Shown here piece by piece: positions 45,259-53,773 of a stretch of DNA of 64,000 nt. The first letter of the stretch is position 1. Each line of letters starts with the position of its first letter. The translations under genes were made by a program, and so were the position numbers. This DNA is from Segetibacter koreensis DSM 18137 (GTDB lineage: Bacteria > Bacteroidota > Bacteroidia > Chitinophagales > Chitinophagaceae). The DNA lies in the NCBI RefSeq assembly GCF_000374045.1, contig NZ_KB893325.1, positions 47,711 to 111,710 on the forward strand, given 5' to 3'. A model generated the notes under the pieces. That model was not told where the DNA came from. It did not search any database and was given only the letters and a program-made list of their open reading frames with translations.

Positions 45259-46314
45259 TTAATGTCTTAGTACTTGGTAATTTTTTTGTTTAAGAACCCT
45301 ATTAGGCGTATTTAATAGGACCTCGCATCCGTTATTTTTAATAGATTTATTTGACGCCTCTAAAATTCTTACCACATCGAGACCGATCTGGTAGCAAGAT
45401 TTAGGCTGTCTTTTCTCCTGAATGGAGGCAACAAAATCGTTTGCCATTCCTAAAAGAGCCTCAGTTGTATTAAGCTTCGGCACGTGAATATCTCCCGTTC
45501 TGTAATCAACAAGAATTCTTTTCTTTTCTTCGTCACTTTTATGATTGTAGCCGGTATCATAAATCTTAATCTTCTCCGTCGGTTCGAGGTCATTGTACAA
45601 AATCATTTTTTGATCGCCACCAATCAACATCATTCTCACCTTTACCGGGCTCGTCCATGAACAATTGAAATGGGCAATAAACCCTGAATTATAATTAATC
45701 GTTAGGTAAGCAATATTTTCAATTTCATTATTAGTATGAGTAATGCCTGTAGCATTCACGCTGTATGGAGTTTCTTTAATAATATAATTTAGTATAGAGA
45801 TATCGTGAGGAGCTAAATCCCAAAGCACATTAATATCAGGTTGAAATAATCCTAAATTTATCCTGGTTGAATCTAAATACTTAATATTTCCTAATTCCTT
45901 ATCTGCTACCAGCTGTTTCATTTTTTCTACTGCGCCTGTATAAAGAAATGTATGATCTACCATAAGTAACAAGTTCTTTTGCTCCGCAAGCTCAATCAAT
46001 TCTTCGCCCTCTTGAACTGAAGATGCCATAGGTTTTTCGATGAGCACGTGTTTACCGTGTAGCAAAGATTCTTTTGCGAGCTGAAAATGAGTAGAAACAG
46101 GTGTAGCAATGACTACAGCATCAATATCAGGATCATAAATAATATCATCTGCATCGCACACTCCCGATATTCCTGGAAATATTTTGCCAAGTTGCTGTAG
46201 GCGCTCCAAACGCGAATCAGCAACCGATTTGACACAACAGTCCTTGGCCGCAAAAAAATTCCTGACAAGATTAGGGCCCCAATAGCCATAACCGATGATG
46301 CCTATTGTTATCAT
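45259..46314 (-). CDS. Gfo/Idh/MocA oxidoreductase (WlbA/WbpB-like)
   Basis: 351 residues. The NAD site is G-I-I-G-Y-G-Y-W-G-P-N at residue 5 onward, with the catalytic Lys in I-E-K-P-M and the family stretch V-D-H-T-F-L-Y-T-G-A-V. WlbA/WbpB oxidise C3 of UDP-GlcNAcA, giving the 3-keto substrate of WbpE. It is the first gene of the nine-gene block and lies 95 bases below the GT-C gene. The UDP-GlcNAc 6-dehydrogenase (WbpA) that would feed it is not in the window. Confidence 0.86.
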   Translation of the reverse strand: MITIGIIGYGYWGPNLVRNFFAAKDCCVKSVADSRLERLQQLGKIFPGISGVCDADDIIYDPDIDAVVIATPVSTHFQLAKESLLHGKHVLIEKPMASSVQEGEELIELAEQKNLLLMVDHTFLYTGAVEKMKQLVADKELGNIKYLDSTRINLGLFQPDINVLWDLAPHDISILNYIIKETPYSVNATGITHTNNEIENIAYLTINYNSGFIAHFNCSWTSPVKVRMMLIGGDQKMILYNDLEPTEKIKIYDTGYNHKSDEEKKRILVDYRTGDIHVPKLNTTEALLGMANDFVASIQEKRQPKSCYQIGLDVVRILEASNKSIKNNGCEVLLNTPNRVLKQKNYQVLRH

Positions 46315-46409
46315 ATATATAGTTTTTAACTTAAAAAAGGTAATCGTTTATGGAGCAATAGATACTACAGTATAGTTTTGAATTAATAAGGCCAGGAAGT
46401 TTTGTGCGT

Positions 46410-48110
46410 TTATCTAAGACTAGCTTCAACTATTGGATTTTTAGTCCTTTTATAGATCAAATAAGGGCCATAATTTTTGGTTCCTTGCAGATAAAAAAGT
46501 ATCAGATCTCTCATTCTGCCGCCAGTTCTACTTTCATTAAGGCTGCCCTCTTCATTATTCAATAACATTTTACTGTAGTAGCGTAGTCCAGATGCATCTA
46601 ACTCATTTGACAGTTCCTTAGTAATATTACCGTCAGAAAAGATGGCATAATCCATTTCGGAAAAAAGCTCAATGAATTTATTATAAGGATTATAACCCTT
46701 ATCTATCCAATTACCCTCACTATCATAATCTTGCTGGCCATAGGGAGTATAAAGCTTCCAGCCTAAAGATCGACCTGCATAATAAAGTTCATAATTAAAA
46801 GCTAAAAAGACCCTATAATCGCCACGCCCAATTGATGCTTTTGCAGCATGAAGAATTTTACCACGACTACGTTCCATCTTATCCTGATAACCCAAGACAG
46901 ATCGTACAAACAGGGAAGTTACGACAGCCCATAATACCACTCCAACAAGGGCATACACGCTAATTCGCCTTAACAATAATTTTGCCGGAGTATCTGCTAA
47001 ACGCTGAAAAATACCACCGCTTAATGGCAAAAGATAAGGGAGGAGGTATAGAACCCGAAGCTCATATATTAACGTAGCAAAAATTAAAGCGACAACAAAA
47101 ACTGTGACAAGTATTAGCCCTTTTTCCCTTCGATATATAGCTCCAAATATCGCTAATAATGGCAGAAAAAGACTTAACGTTTTTACAAACGCTTTTATTA
47201 GCTTCATCCAAAGGTGTTGGTTAAATATTGCATAAATCCGCGTCGAAAAAGATCTAGAGGTATCGACATTTTTAGAGACAACGCTTGACATGTCGTTGAA
47301 AATTATTGACAAATTATGCCAAATTGGAACTAGCAGTATTGTCAAAAAGAAGACCCACCCGGCAATGAAATAACATACGTTTATAGCAGCATATTTCCAA
47401 CTTCCAGTATCACTTATTTTAAATTTAACTAAATGGGCAAACTCCAGCATTATAAGTGGATAAAGAAATATAGAGGAGGGCCAAACAAGTGCCGCAACAG
47501 CAGATAGACCACCAGCACAGACTATACGAATCCATAAAAACTTGTCTCTCTTTAAATCTGATGCTCTTAACAACCAGCAGGCAGCAAGACAAATTGCTAT
47601 AACCCAACTGTCTACCCTTGCCATCCTTTGAGAAAGTACAAATAAGGGGTCCAGCAAAAATGCTAAGCTTAAACAGCAAGCAGCATATAATGGTACTTGA
47701 CGTGCAGATAGCCATTTCAGCGACATTATTGCCGCAACTAGCCCTCCCAATAGTGCGGCTATTCTTGGACCTAATCCCGAATTACCAAAAATTTGATAGC
47801 TTAATTCGGATAACAGGGGTCCAAGATAAGACCATAGTAAAATTGGCTTCCCTTCTGGCACTAACCAATTAACTGACCAATCACTCAATGGATTCAGAGT
47901 TAGTCTTCCATAATCTGTAATTTGAATTTCATCTTTTTGTAAGCTAGGCATTACATCTATAGTAGATGATTCTATTAAAAATATTACTGCCAGAATTAAA
48001 ATTGAAAACAGCCAAAAACGAATATTTAAATTCTTCCAAATCAAATTTCGTCTGATTTTATTAAAAGGATCCCGACTGATAGATATAGGCCCAGTATCAT
48101 TCCTCTGCAT
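46410..48110 (-). CDS. GT-C membrane glycosyltransferase (PMT/ArnT superfamily), copy 1
   Basis: 566 residues from ATG 48110 (a TTG lies two codons upstream). About ten to twelve membrane helices fill residues 30-400, with a C-terminal soluble part of about 150. The first periplasmic loop has the acidic L-Q-K-D-E-I-Q motif, the catalytic-type D-E of GT39/GT83 enzymes that use lipid-phosphate sugars. Shared motifs with the next gene (L-L-W-S-Y, G-P-R-I-A-A-L, L-D-P-L-F-V, L-A-A-C-W) show a tandem duplication. It likely transfers a sugar in the periplasm. Confidence 0.75.
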   Translation of the reverse strand: MQRNDTGPISISRDPFNKIRRNLIWKNLNIRFWLFSILILAVIFLIESSTIDVMPSLQKDEIQITDYGRLTLNPLSDWSVNWLVPEGKPILLWSYLGPLLSELSYQIFGNSGLGPRIAALLGGLVAAIMSLKWLSARQVPLYAACCLSLAFLLDPLFVLSQRMARVDSWVIAICLAACWLLRASDLKRDKFLWIRIVCAGGLSAVAALVWPSSIFLYPLIMLEFAHLVKFKISDTGSWKYAAINVCYFIAGWVFFLTILLVPIWHNLSIIFNDMSSVVSKNVDTSRSFSTRIYAIFNQHLWMKLIKAFVKTLSLFLPLLAIFGAIYRREKGLILVTVFVVALIFATLIYELRVLYLLPYLLPLSGGIFQRLADTPAKLLLRRISVYALVGVVLWAVVTSLFVRSVLGYQDKMERSRGKILHAAKASIGRGDYRVFLAFNYELYYAGRSLGWKLYTPYGQQDYDSEGNWIDKGYNPYNKFIELFSEMDYAIFSDGNITKELSNELDASGLRYYSKMLLNNEEGSLNESRTGGRMRDLILFYLQGTKNYGPYLIYKRTKNPIVEASLR

Positions 48111-48190
48111 AATCAATACTTAACAAGTAGAATTGAGGATCTTTTTACTACAAACATTTGCTGCCCATGAATATAAGTTGCACCTCATAC

Positions 48191-49807
48191 TCACCTTTCA
48201 TAGAGTCTATAAGGACCGTACGGCTGATAAAAGATTGAATATAAATTTCTTAATCGTGTTATATTCGTAGTAATCCCATTAAATTTCTCTACTGGAAAAT
48301 TATATATGTTATAATCTCCCTGGTAACGCATTCCTTCTTTTTTTAGTTGCTGCACAAAACCTGCTGTCTCTTCTGACTGAAAATTGGTAATAACATAATC
48401 AACATGAGGTAGAATACGTTCCAACTCTTTGGTAGAGAAAGGCTCGTTTTGCCCCAGGTAGGGTTTATACATTTGCCAATTGAGTGAACGACCTGCGTAA
48501 TAGAATTCATAAGGTATAATTAATACTTTATATTTTCCTTTACCAATCATGACTTGGGCAGCCTTATAAACCGCAGCCCTGTTTCTATAAGTCTTATCAT
48601 TAAATGCTAAGGCCGATCGAATGAAAAGAGAAAGGCCTATAGACCAAAGAAGGAGCAAGGATATTGCACTTCTTTTTAGCAAATAAGTTGAATGTTTGTT
48701 TTTAAGATTATCCTCCTTTTGATACATACCTGCAATAGCAGCTATGAAATAAGGTAACAGGTATTGAACACGATGTATATAAACTACCGTAAATAACATT
48801 ACAAGTACTGCGGTGAACCAAGCAACAATTAGTCCTGTTTCACGTTTCATCGCCATACATACTATGGCTGATAACACTAATATTGGGCTAAACTTAATAA
48901 TTCTAAATAACGCAATACACTGAGTAAAAAAATGGTAAAAAATGTGAGGAGTGCCTCCTTCCGTCCCTGATCGCGTATTTGTCTTTAGCCCTTCAGTTAT
49001 GTTGATAAATTGTTGAACTAATAATGAAAAAACAGGCAAAAGTAAAAGTAGACCCATTGTACAGGCACCCAATCCAAAGAAAACTATTGGGCTGGTAAGT
49101 ATATAATAATCTTTGTTAGTTGCTCTATATTTAATAAAAAGATAAATAAGCTCCAGCAGTATAAGAGGAAACAGGAAAACTGAAGAGGGCCAGGTAAAGA
49201 ATGCAGTTATAGTTAACGCGCCAGCAAGTAACAAACCTCCTCTAAATAACTTATTATAACTTAACCTTAGTCTAGCGTCGCTAATTATCCAGCAAGCCGC
49301 TAAACACAATCCCATTGCCCATCCATCTATTCTACCAATGGTATAAGATTGTACAAAAAGAGGATCTAAGAAAAAAATGACGCCAAATATAAACGCTGAA
49401 TTGGCTAAAACTCTTCGGGCATGAAGCCATCCTACCATTGTTGTTGCCGCTACCATAGCTCCTACTAAAGCCGATATTCTAGGTCCATACTGACCGAAGT
49501 ATTCAAAAATAAATTCTTGTACTACCGGACCAATGTAAGACCAAAGCAAAGCTGGATGATCGAGTTTTGTAATCCAGGCAATTGACCATTCTGTATGAGG
49601 ATTTAGTATTATTCGCCCTAAATCAATAATCATAAACTCGTCAGAATGAAGGTAGGGTGCAAAATCTATGGAAATAGCAAAAAAAAGAGACAAAATAGTA
49701 ATTACGATGAGCCATTTCCACCAAAAATTTTTATTTGCTGAACTATTCATTGATGAAGCAAAAACAACTTTCTCAGAAGGTTTTAAGGTTATAGTTCCCT
49801 TTAGCAT
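48191..49807 (-). CDS. GT-C membrane glycosyltransferase, copy 2
   Basis: 538 residues from ATG 49807 (the frame continues to a GTG at 49819). It has the same plan as the adjacent copy: N-terminal helix, loop with L-H-S-D-E-F-M acidic motif, L-L-W-S-Y-I-G-P, G-P-R-I-S-A-L, L-D-P-L-F-V-Q and L-A-A-C-W-I, about ten more helices, and a soluble end with F-Y-Y-A-G-R-S-L-N-W (F-Y-Y-A-G-R-S-L-G-W equivalents in copy 1). The divergence is large, so the duplication is old. Donor is presumably an undecaprenyl-phosphate sugar. Confidence 0.75.
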   Translation of the reverse strand: MLKGTITLKPSEKVVFASSMNSSANKNFWWKWLIVITILSLFFAISIDFAPYLHSDEFMIIDLGRIILNPHTEWSIAWITKLDHPALLWSYIGPVVQEFIFEYFGQYGPRISALVGAMVAATTMVGWLHARRVLANSAFIFGVIFFLDPLFVQSYTIGRIDGWAMGLCLAACWIISDARLRLSYNKLFRGGLLLAGALTITAFFTWPSSVFLFPLILLELIYLFIKYRATNKDYYILTSPIVFFGLGACTMGLLLLLPVFSLLVQQFINITEGLKTNTRSGTEGGTPHIFYHFFTQCIALFRIIKFSPILVLSAIVCMAMKRETGLIVAWFTAVLVMLFTVVYIHRVQYLLPYFIAAIAGMYQKEDNLKNKHSTYLLKRSAISLLLLWSIGLSLFIRSALAFNDKTYRNRAAVYKAAQVMIGKGKYKVLIIPYEFYYAGRSLNWQMYKPYLGQNEPFSTKELERILPHVDYVITNFQSEETAGFVQQLKKEGMRYQGDYNIYNFPVEKFNGITTNITRLRNLYSIFYQPYGPYRLYER

Positions 49808-49907
49808 AAGTACTAACACTAAAGCTTAATAAATTAGCAGTATAAAAGAAAAGCTGCTTTTGTCTATCCTTAAACTACGGTGATTGGAATTATTGGAAGA
49901 GACTAAA

Positions 49908-49915
49908 CAAATCTA
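49908..49915 (-). promoter_or_regulatory. Possible -7 element upstream of the GT-C pair
   Basis: Read on the minus strand this is TAGATTTG, an exact TAnnTTTG match, about 100 bases before the GT-C start. It lies in a 240-base gap below the autokinase gene. No TTTG box sits at 19-21 bases, so a separate promoter here is only possible. Confidence 0.25.
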
Positions 49916-50062
49916 AATTTCAATGCAGAAAATTAAGTTACTTAGTCAAAAGTCAGAAAAAGTGCGCGCTAACAATGCTTCGGTATAAATAGTGAGAAAA
50001 GTATTACAATTGATCGAAATCCTATTTAAATTTAAAATCCTGCCCCAATTAATTAGTTATAA

Positions 50063-52450
50063 TTAAATATTTATTGAATTTTTCCTCTTGGCCCAAGTAA
50101 AAACTTTTTTACCATTTAAGCGTTCATTATTATAATATCCGTTTTTACTTTCATAACCGTAACCACTGTATCCATATTTGCCACCAGTTTTTACATCATT
50201 TAAAATCAATCCTATGTTATTTAGCTTTCTAGATTTATAAATATCATTTACAAAATCCAGTTGCTTTTTCAAAGTCTGGCGCTGACGTATAATATACAAC
50301 ACAACATCACTATAGTACCCGAATATAAAAGCATCACTTACCACTCCTACAGGAGCAGAATCAATAATAATATAATCATATTTAGGTCTAAGCTCAGCAA
50401 ACAAAGCAGAAATATTTTCATTAAGGAGTACGTCAGCCGGGTTTAGAGGTACAGCGCCGGACGGGTATATATCTAATGAGGGTATCTCCTTGGAGATATG
50501 ATATATCTTCCCAAGATTATTTGTAGCGCCGGTAAGATAATCCGTAATACCAAGGTTATTATCGATGTTCAGCGCCATACTAATACCAGGTTTGCGCAAA
50601 TCGAATTCAAGTAAAGCAACCTTTTTTCCGGACATAGCCAAAACAGAAGCCAGGTTAATACTAACGAAAGATTTACCCTCATTAGTGGCAGAGGAAGTAA
50701 TTAATACTACCTGTGTCTTCTTATTTAAAAAAGAAAGATTTGTACGAATAGTTCGTAGCTGCTCTCCTAACAAGTCCCGCCTTTGTGAAGACACAAAACG
50801 ACTTTTATGTTTGTTTATGTGGCTAATATCTCCTATAATTGGAATTTCAACTCGCTTTGTTATATCATTTCGATTTGACACTTTATCATTTAACATATCT
50901 GCTAAATAGATCCATCCAAATGGTAAAAATAGTCCTAATAAGATTGTGTACATCCTTATGTTCCTGATATTAGGTTCCACTGATCCGAAGCTTTTAGCAG
51001 GATCAATTTGTTTGTAATGAGCTACGTTGGCTGAAGTGCTGGAAATAGCTGCCTCTTCTCTCTTTTGTAACAGGTATAAATACAAACCTTCAGTAATGCT
51101 TTGTTTTCTTTTAATTTCCTGCATTACCCTTTCATTATGCGGCAGGGCAGAAAGAAATTGTTTGTACTGATTATTGTGTTGCTGTAAATTCGCCTCCTGC
51201 AACTTTAAATTTCTATTAATATTTTTTAAATTTTCAAGAATACTTACCTTTAAATTTTCTAACTGAGTATTCAAATCCTGCATTACTGTACTTTTCAAAG
51301 CGACCAAAGGTGCCTCCCTTTCCTTCTTCAATTGCAACTCATTGTATTGTGCAATAAGTGTGGCAAGGGTGGCGTCGTTTAAACCAAGTGAAGAAGGAAC
51401 TAACTTATCATTGTTAGCAGGATCATTAAAGTAATTTAATATCATACCTGCAATACCTTGCTGTATGTTTAATTCTTTAATAGCATTAGAAGTGGCATTT
51501 GAATTATCAAACGATTGTGACGATTGACTTTTTATATCAATCAACTGATTACTTCCCTGATAGCTTTCCATGTTTCCTTCTACCCCTTTTAACTCGCCTG
51601 AAATTATATTTAATCTTTCATCGATAAAACGAACAGTATTTTCAGATAATTTATTTCTATCTTCAATATCAGATAAATTAAATTCATTAGCAACAGCATT
51701 TAAAATATCTTTCCCTTGCTCAAGGTTCTCTGTTAAAATGCTAAGCTGAATAATACTCGTTTTACTGTCAAGTGCAGTAACGGTGAGTTGGTCCGATAAG
51801 TCTTCTGCAGTTGCTGTTACCGGTCTCCACGTTGTAATATAGTCTCCGTCACCATCGCGAATACTACCATTAGCAAATAATATGAAAGTATTATTGCTTA
51901 AGGCAAAAGGTTTTCCCCACTTAAAAGTAAACATCTTTTCCTCTTTTTCAGGTCCATATAAATACGTACCGCCACTTTTGTTTAGGCTTTTTATCGTAAT
52001 ACTCTGCGACTTGGTACTATCGATTATCCGCTGTGGCACCAGACGAAAAGGAGCATCCAAATACAAATCAGACACGAGCAATTTGCCCAACTTAAAATAA
52101 GAGATATTGAATTGATGTTTAGCAACCACCCTTTCCATTAAGCTACCAGAGCTAATCAGCTGTATTTCATTATCAATATTTACTTGCTGCTTACCGTTCA
52201 AAGCGGACTCTATCAAATCTGAGCTATTGCCTCCTCCCATTGTTCCACTGCTTTCATTGCCTTTAATAAATACTGACGTGGTAGCCAAATATTTTGGTGG
52301 TGTATAACGTGTATATAAAATACCCGCTCCTACACAAATTATCAGTGAACTAATAAACAGAGGATAGTTGGCAAAATATTTTGATAATAGTTCTTTTATT
52401 GTATGGCCATTTGAACTTCCTGCGAACAAATCTTTGTCTTCCTGATTCAT
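50063..52450 (-). CDS. Polysaccharide co-polymerase/tyrosine autokinase (Wzc-like)
   Basis: 795 residues in the fused Wzc arrangement. A Wzz-type domain starts near residue 15 with membrane helix 1 at about 33-50. A long periplasmic coiled-coil part and helix 2 at about 508-527 follow, then a BY-kinase domain. The kinase has Walker A S-S-A-T-N-E-G-K-S-F, Walker A' L-L-E-F-D-L-R-K-P-G and Walker B Y-I-I-I-D-S-A-P. The C-terminal tail (759-775) is a tyrosine cluster (Y-G-Y-S-G-Y-G-Y), the expected autophosphorylation site. It controls chain length and export with the Wza-like partner, 2 bases away. Confidence 0.93.
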   Translation of the reverse strand: MNQEDKDLFAGSSNGHTIKELLSKYFANYPLFISSLIICVGAGILYTRYTPPKYLATTSVFIKGNESSGTMGGGNSSDLIESALNGKQQVNIDNEIQLISSGSLMERVVAKHQFNISYFKLGKLLVSDLYLDAPFRLVPQRIIDSTKSQSITIKSLNKSGGTYLYGPEKEEKMFTFKWGKPFALSNNTFILFANGSIRDGDGDYITTWRPVTATAEDLSDQLTVTALDSKTSIIQLSILTENLEQGKDILNAVANEFNLSDIEDRNKLSENTVRFIDERLNIISGELKGVEGNMESYQGSNQLIDIKSQSSQSFDNSNATSNAIKELNIQQGIAGMILNYFNDPANNDKLVPSSLGLNDATLATLIAQYNELQLKKEREAPLVALKSTVMQDLNTQLENLKVSILENLKNINRNLKLQEANLQQHNNQYKQFLSALPHNERVMQEIKRKQSITEGLYLYLLQKREEAAISSTSANVAHYKQIDPAKSFGSVEPNIRNIRMYTILLGLFLPFGWIYLADMLNDKVSNRNDITKRVEIPIIGDISHINKHKSRFVSSQRRDLLGEQLRTIRTNLSFLNKKTQVVLITSSATNEGKSFVSINLASVLAMSGKKVALLEFDLRKPGISMALNIDNNLGITDYLTGATNNLGKIYHISKEIPSLDIYPSGAVPLNPADVLLNENISALFAELRPKYDYIIIDSAPVGVVSDAFIFGYYSDVVLYIIRQRQTLKKQLDFVNDIYKSRKLNNIGLILNDVKTGGKYGYSGYGYESKNGYYNNERLNGKKVFTWAKRKNSINI

Positions 52451-52452
52451 GA

Positions 52453-53244
52453 TTATCTTGAAAAGGTAACAATTAATGAGGTTAGTGTAGCAGCAATAGA
52501 AACAATGCTAAAAATTAATCCTGTTGTTCTCTGAGTATCAACATCTACGTTGAGTGCTTTCAATTTTTTGTTATTTGCCCCAACATATACAATATCGTTT
52601 GGTTGTAATAAATAAACCGGCGACTCAAAAATGTCCTTTCTACGTAGATCTACCCGTTGAAAAATCTTTTTTCCATTTTCCTCCCTGATTACAGTTACAT
52701 CTTCCCTTTTACCATAGTCTGTAAGGTCGCCAGCAGAACCAATAGCATCAATAATCGTAACTCTATCCACTAAAAATTTTTGCGTCCCCGGTGTTCTAAC
52801 TTCACCAAGTACGTTTACGTTAAATTGGAAAAAACGAACCAGTACGGACGGGTTCTTAACATAATCACTTAATTTTTTTGCTAATAGTGTCTGTAACTGG
52901 TCCTTTGTCAGGCCAACTGCTTTTATGCTGCCAATTATTGGCATTTCTATATTTCCATGCAAGTCTACCTGGTACCCCGTAGCAGCTACATTATTCGTGT
53001 TTGGTATATTAAAAATTGCTGCCTGTTCCTGATTAATTGTCCTGCTAAAAACCTGGATACTCAACAAGTCATTAGGCTGTATAACCGTTTCCTTTTGTTG
53101 TATATCTACTGTGTCTGCGCCAGACTTAAAGTAAAGGTAATCTTTACTAATCTTCCTTGAAGAATTACAAGCTGTCAAAAAAATTATTGGTAACATAAAC
53201 GAGGAAAGTGCAAAAAGAAAAGTGAACTTATTTTTTTTAATCAT
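52453..53244 (-). CDS. Polysaccharide export lipoprotein (Wza/GumB-like)
   Basis: 263 residues. A lipoprotein signal ends in L-T-A-C with C26 as the lipidated residue. A poly-export domain follows (about 50-145; I-Q-P-N-D-L-L-S-I-Q-V), then an SLBB domain (about 148-225; V-L-G-E-V-R-T-P-G) and a C-terminal hydrophobic helix (about 240-260), as often found in Bacteroidota. It should form the outer-membrane or envelope-spanning export channel for the polysaccharide. The Wzc-like gene starts 2 bases downstream. Confidence 0.92.
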   Translation of the reverse strand: MIKKNKFTFLFALSSFMLPIIFLTACNSSRKISKDYLYFKSGADTVDIQQKETVIQPNDLLSIQVFSRTINQEQAAIFNIPNTNNVAATGYQVDLHGNIEMPIIGSIKAVGLTKDQLQTLLAKKLSDYVKNPSVLVRFFQFNVNVLGEVRTPGTQKFLVDRVTIIDAIGSAGDLTDYGKREDVTVIREENGKKIFQRVDLRRKDIFESPVYLLQPNDIVYVGANNKKLKALNVDVDTQRTTGLIFSIVSIAATLTSLIVTFSR

Positions 53245-53572
53245 GGCAGAACGGGAGGTATGTTAATGGGATGCTGAACTTGAAATTAGCAAATCCCTCC
53301 CAGCAGGAAAAATAAAATCAAGTTTGGTTATTAACAAATTAATTAGGTTTACAGATTGTTACGGTACCCAGTTTCCGATCAATATATCGTGCAATTGTTA
53401 TTGCAATGTTGTAGAAATAGAAACCGAGATGGCATGATTTTTACGGGCAGTTAAAGTAATGAAGCCACAAGTATTTTGCGAAAATTAAAATTTAAAGTTT
53501 TAAAGGGTGGCGTATCCGTTACTTTGATTTCTGTTATTTAAAAACATAATTTATAAAGCACTAGTAAATAAA
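53245..53572. other. Promoter-sized gap upstream of the export genes
   Basis: 328 AT-rich bases before the Wza-like gene on the minus strand. No hairpin terminator and no exact TAnnTTTG motif on the minus strand was found. Its length suggests an extra promoter or leader for the export genes. Confidence 0.35.
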
Positions 53573-53737
53573 ATGTATAAGTTTTTATTTGTAGTATTAA
53601 CCATTCCCCTTTTACTAATCGCTCTTATATCCCTTCTTGTTATTATTCTTTGCAGCAGAAAATCCGAAAAGAGTAAAAAAAATACTCAATTAGATTACCT
53701 AGATAAAGACGATTTTTTTGCCTGTATTATATATTGA
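53573..53737 (+). CDS. Small single-helix membrane protein, opposite strand (54 aa)
   Basis: ATG 53573 to TGA 53737 encodes 54 residues: a strong hydrophobic helix at about 4-27 (F-V-V-L-T-I-P-L-L-L-I-A-L-I-S-L), then C-S-R-K-S-E-K-S-K-K, then an acidic tail D-Y-L-D-K-D-D. The basic block after the helix predicts the C-terminus in the cytoplasm. It lies in a gap of an otherwise minus-strand locus, with no overlap with neighbours. The membrane-protein composition argues against chance, but no homolog is known to me. Confidence 0.5.
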   Translation: MYKFLFVVLTIPLLLIALISLLVIILCSRKSEKSKKNTQLDYLDKDDFFACIIY

Positions 53738-53773
53738 CGTTTAAATATATAATTAAAGAGTAGGAAAAAGCTG

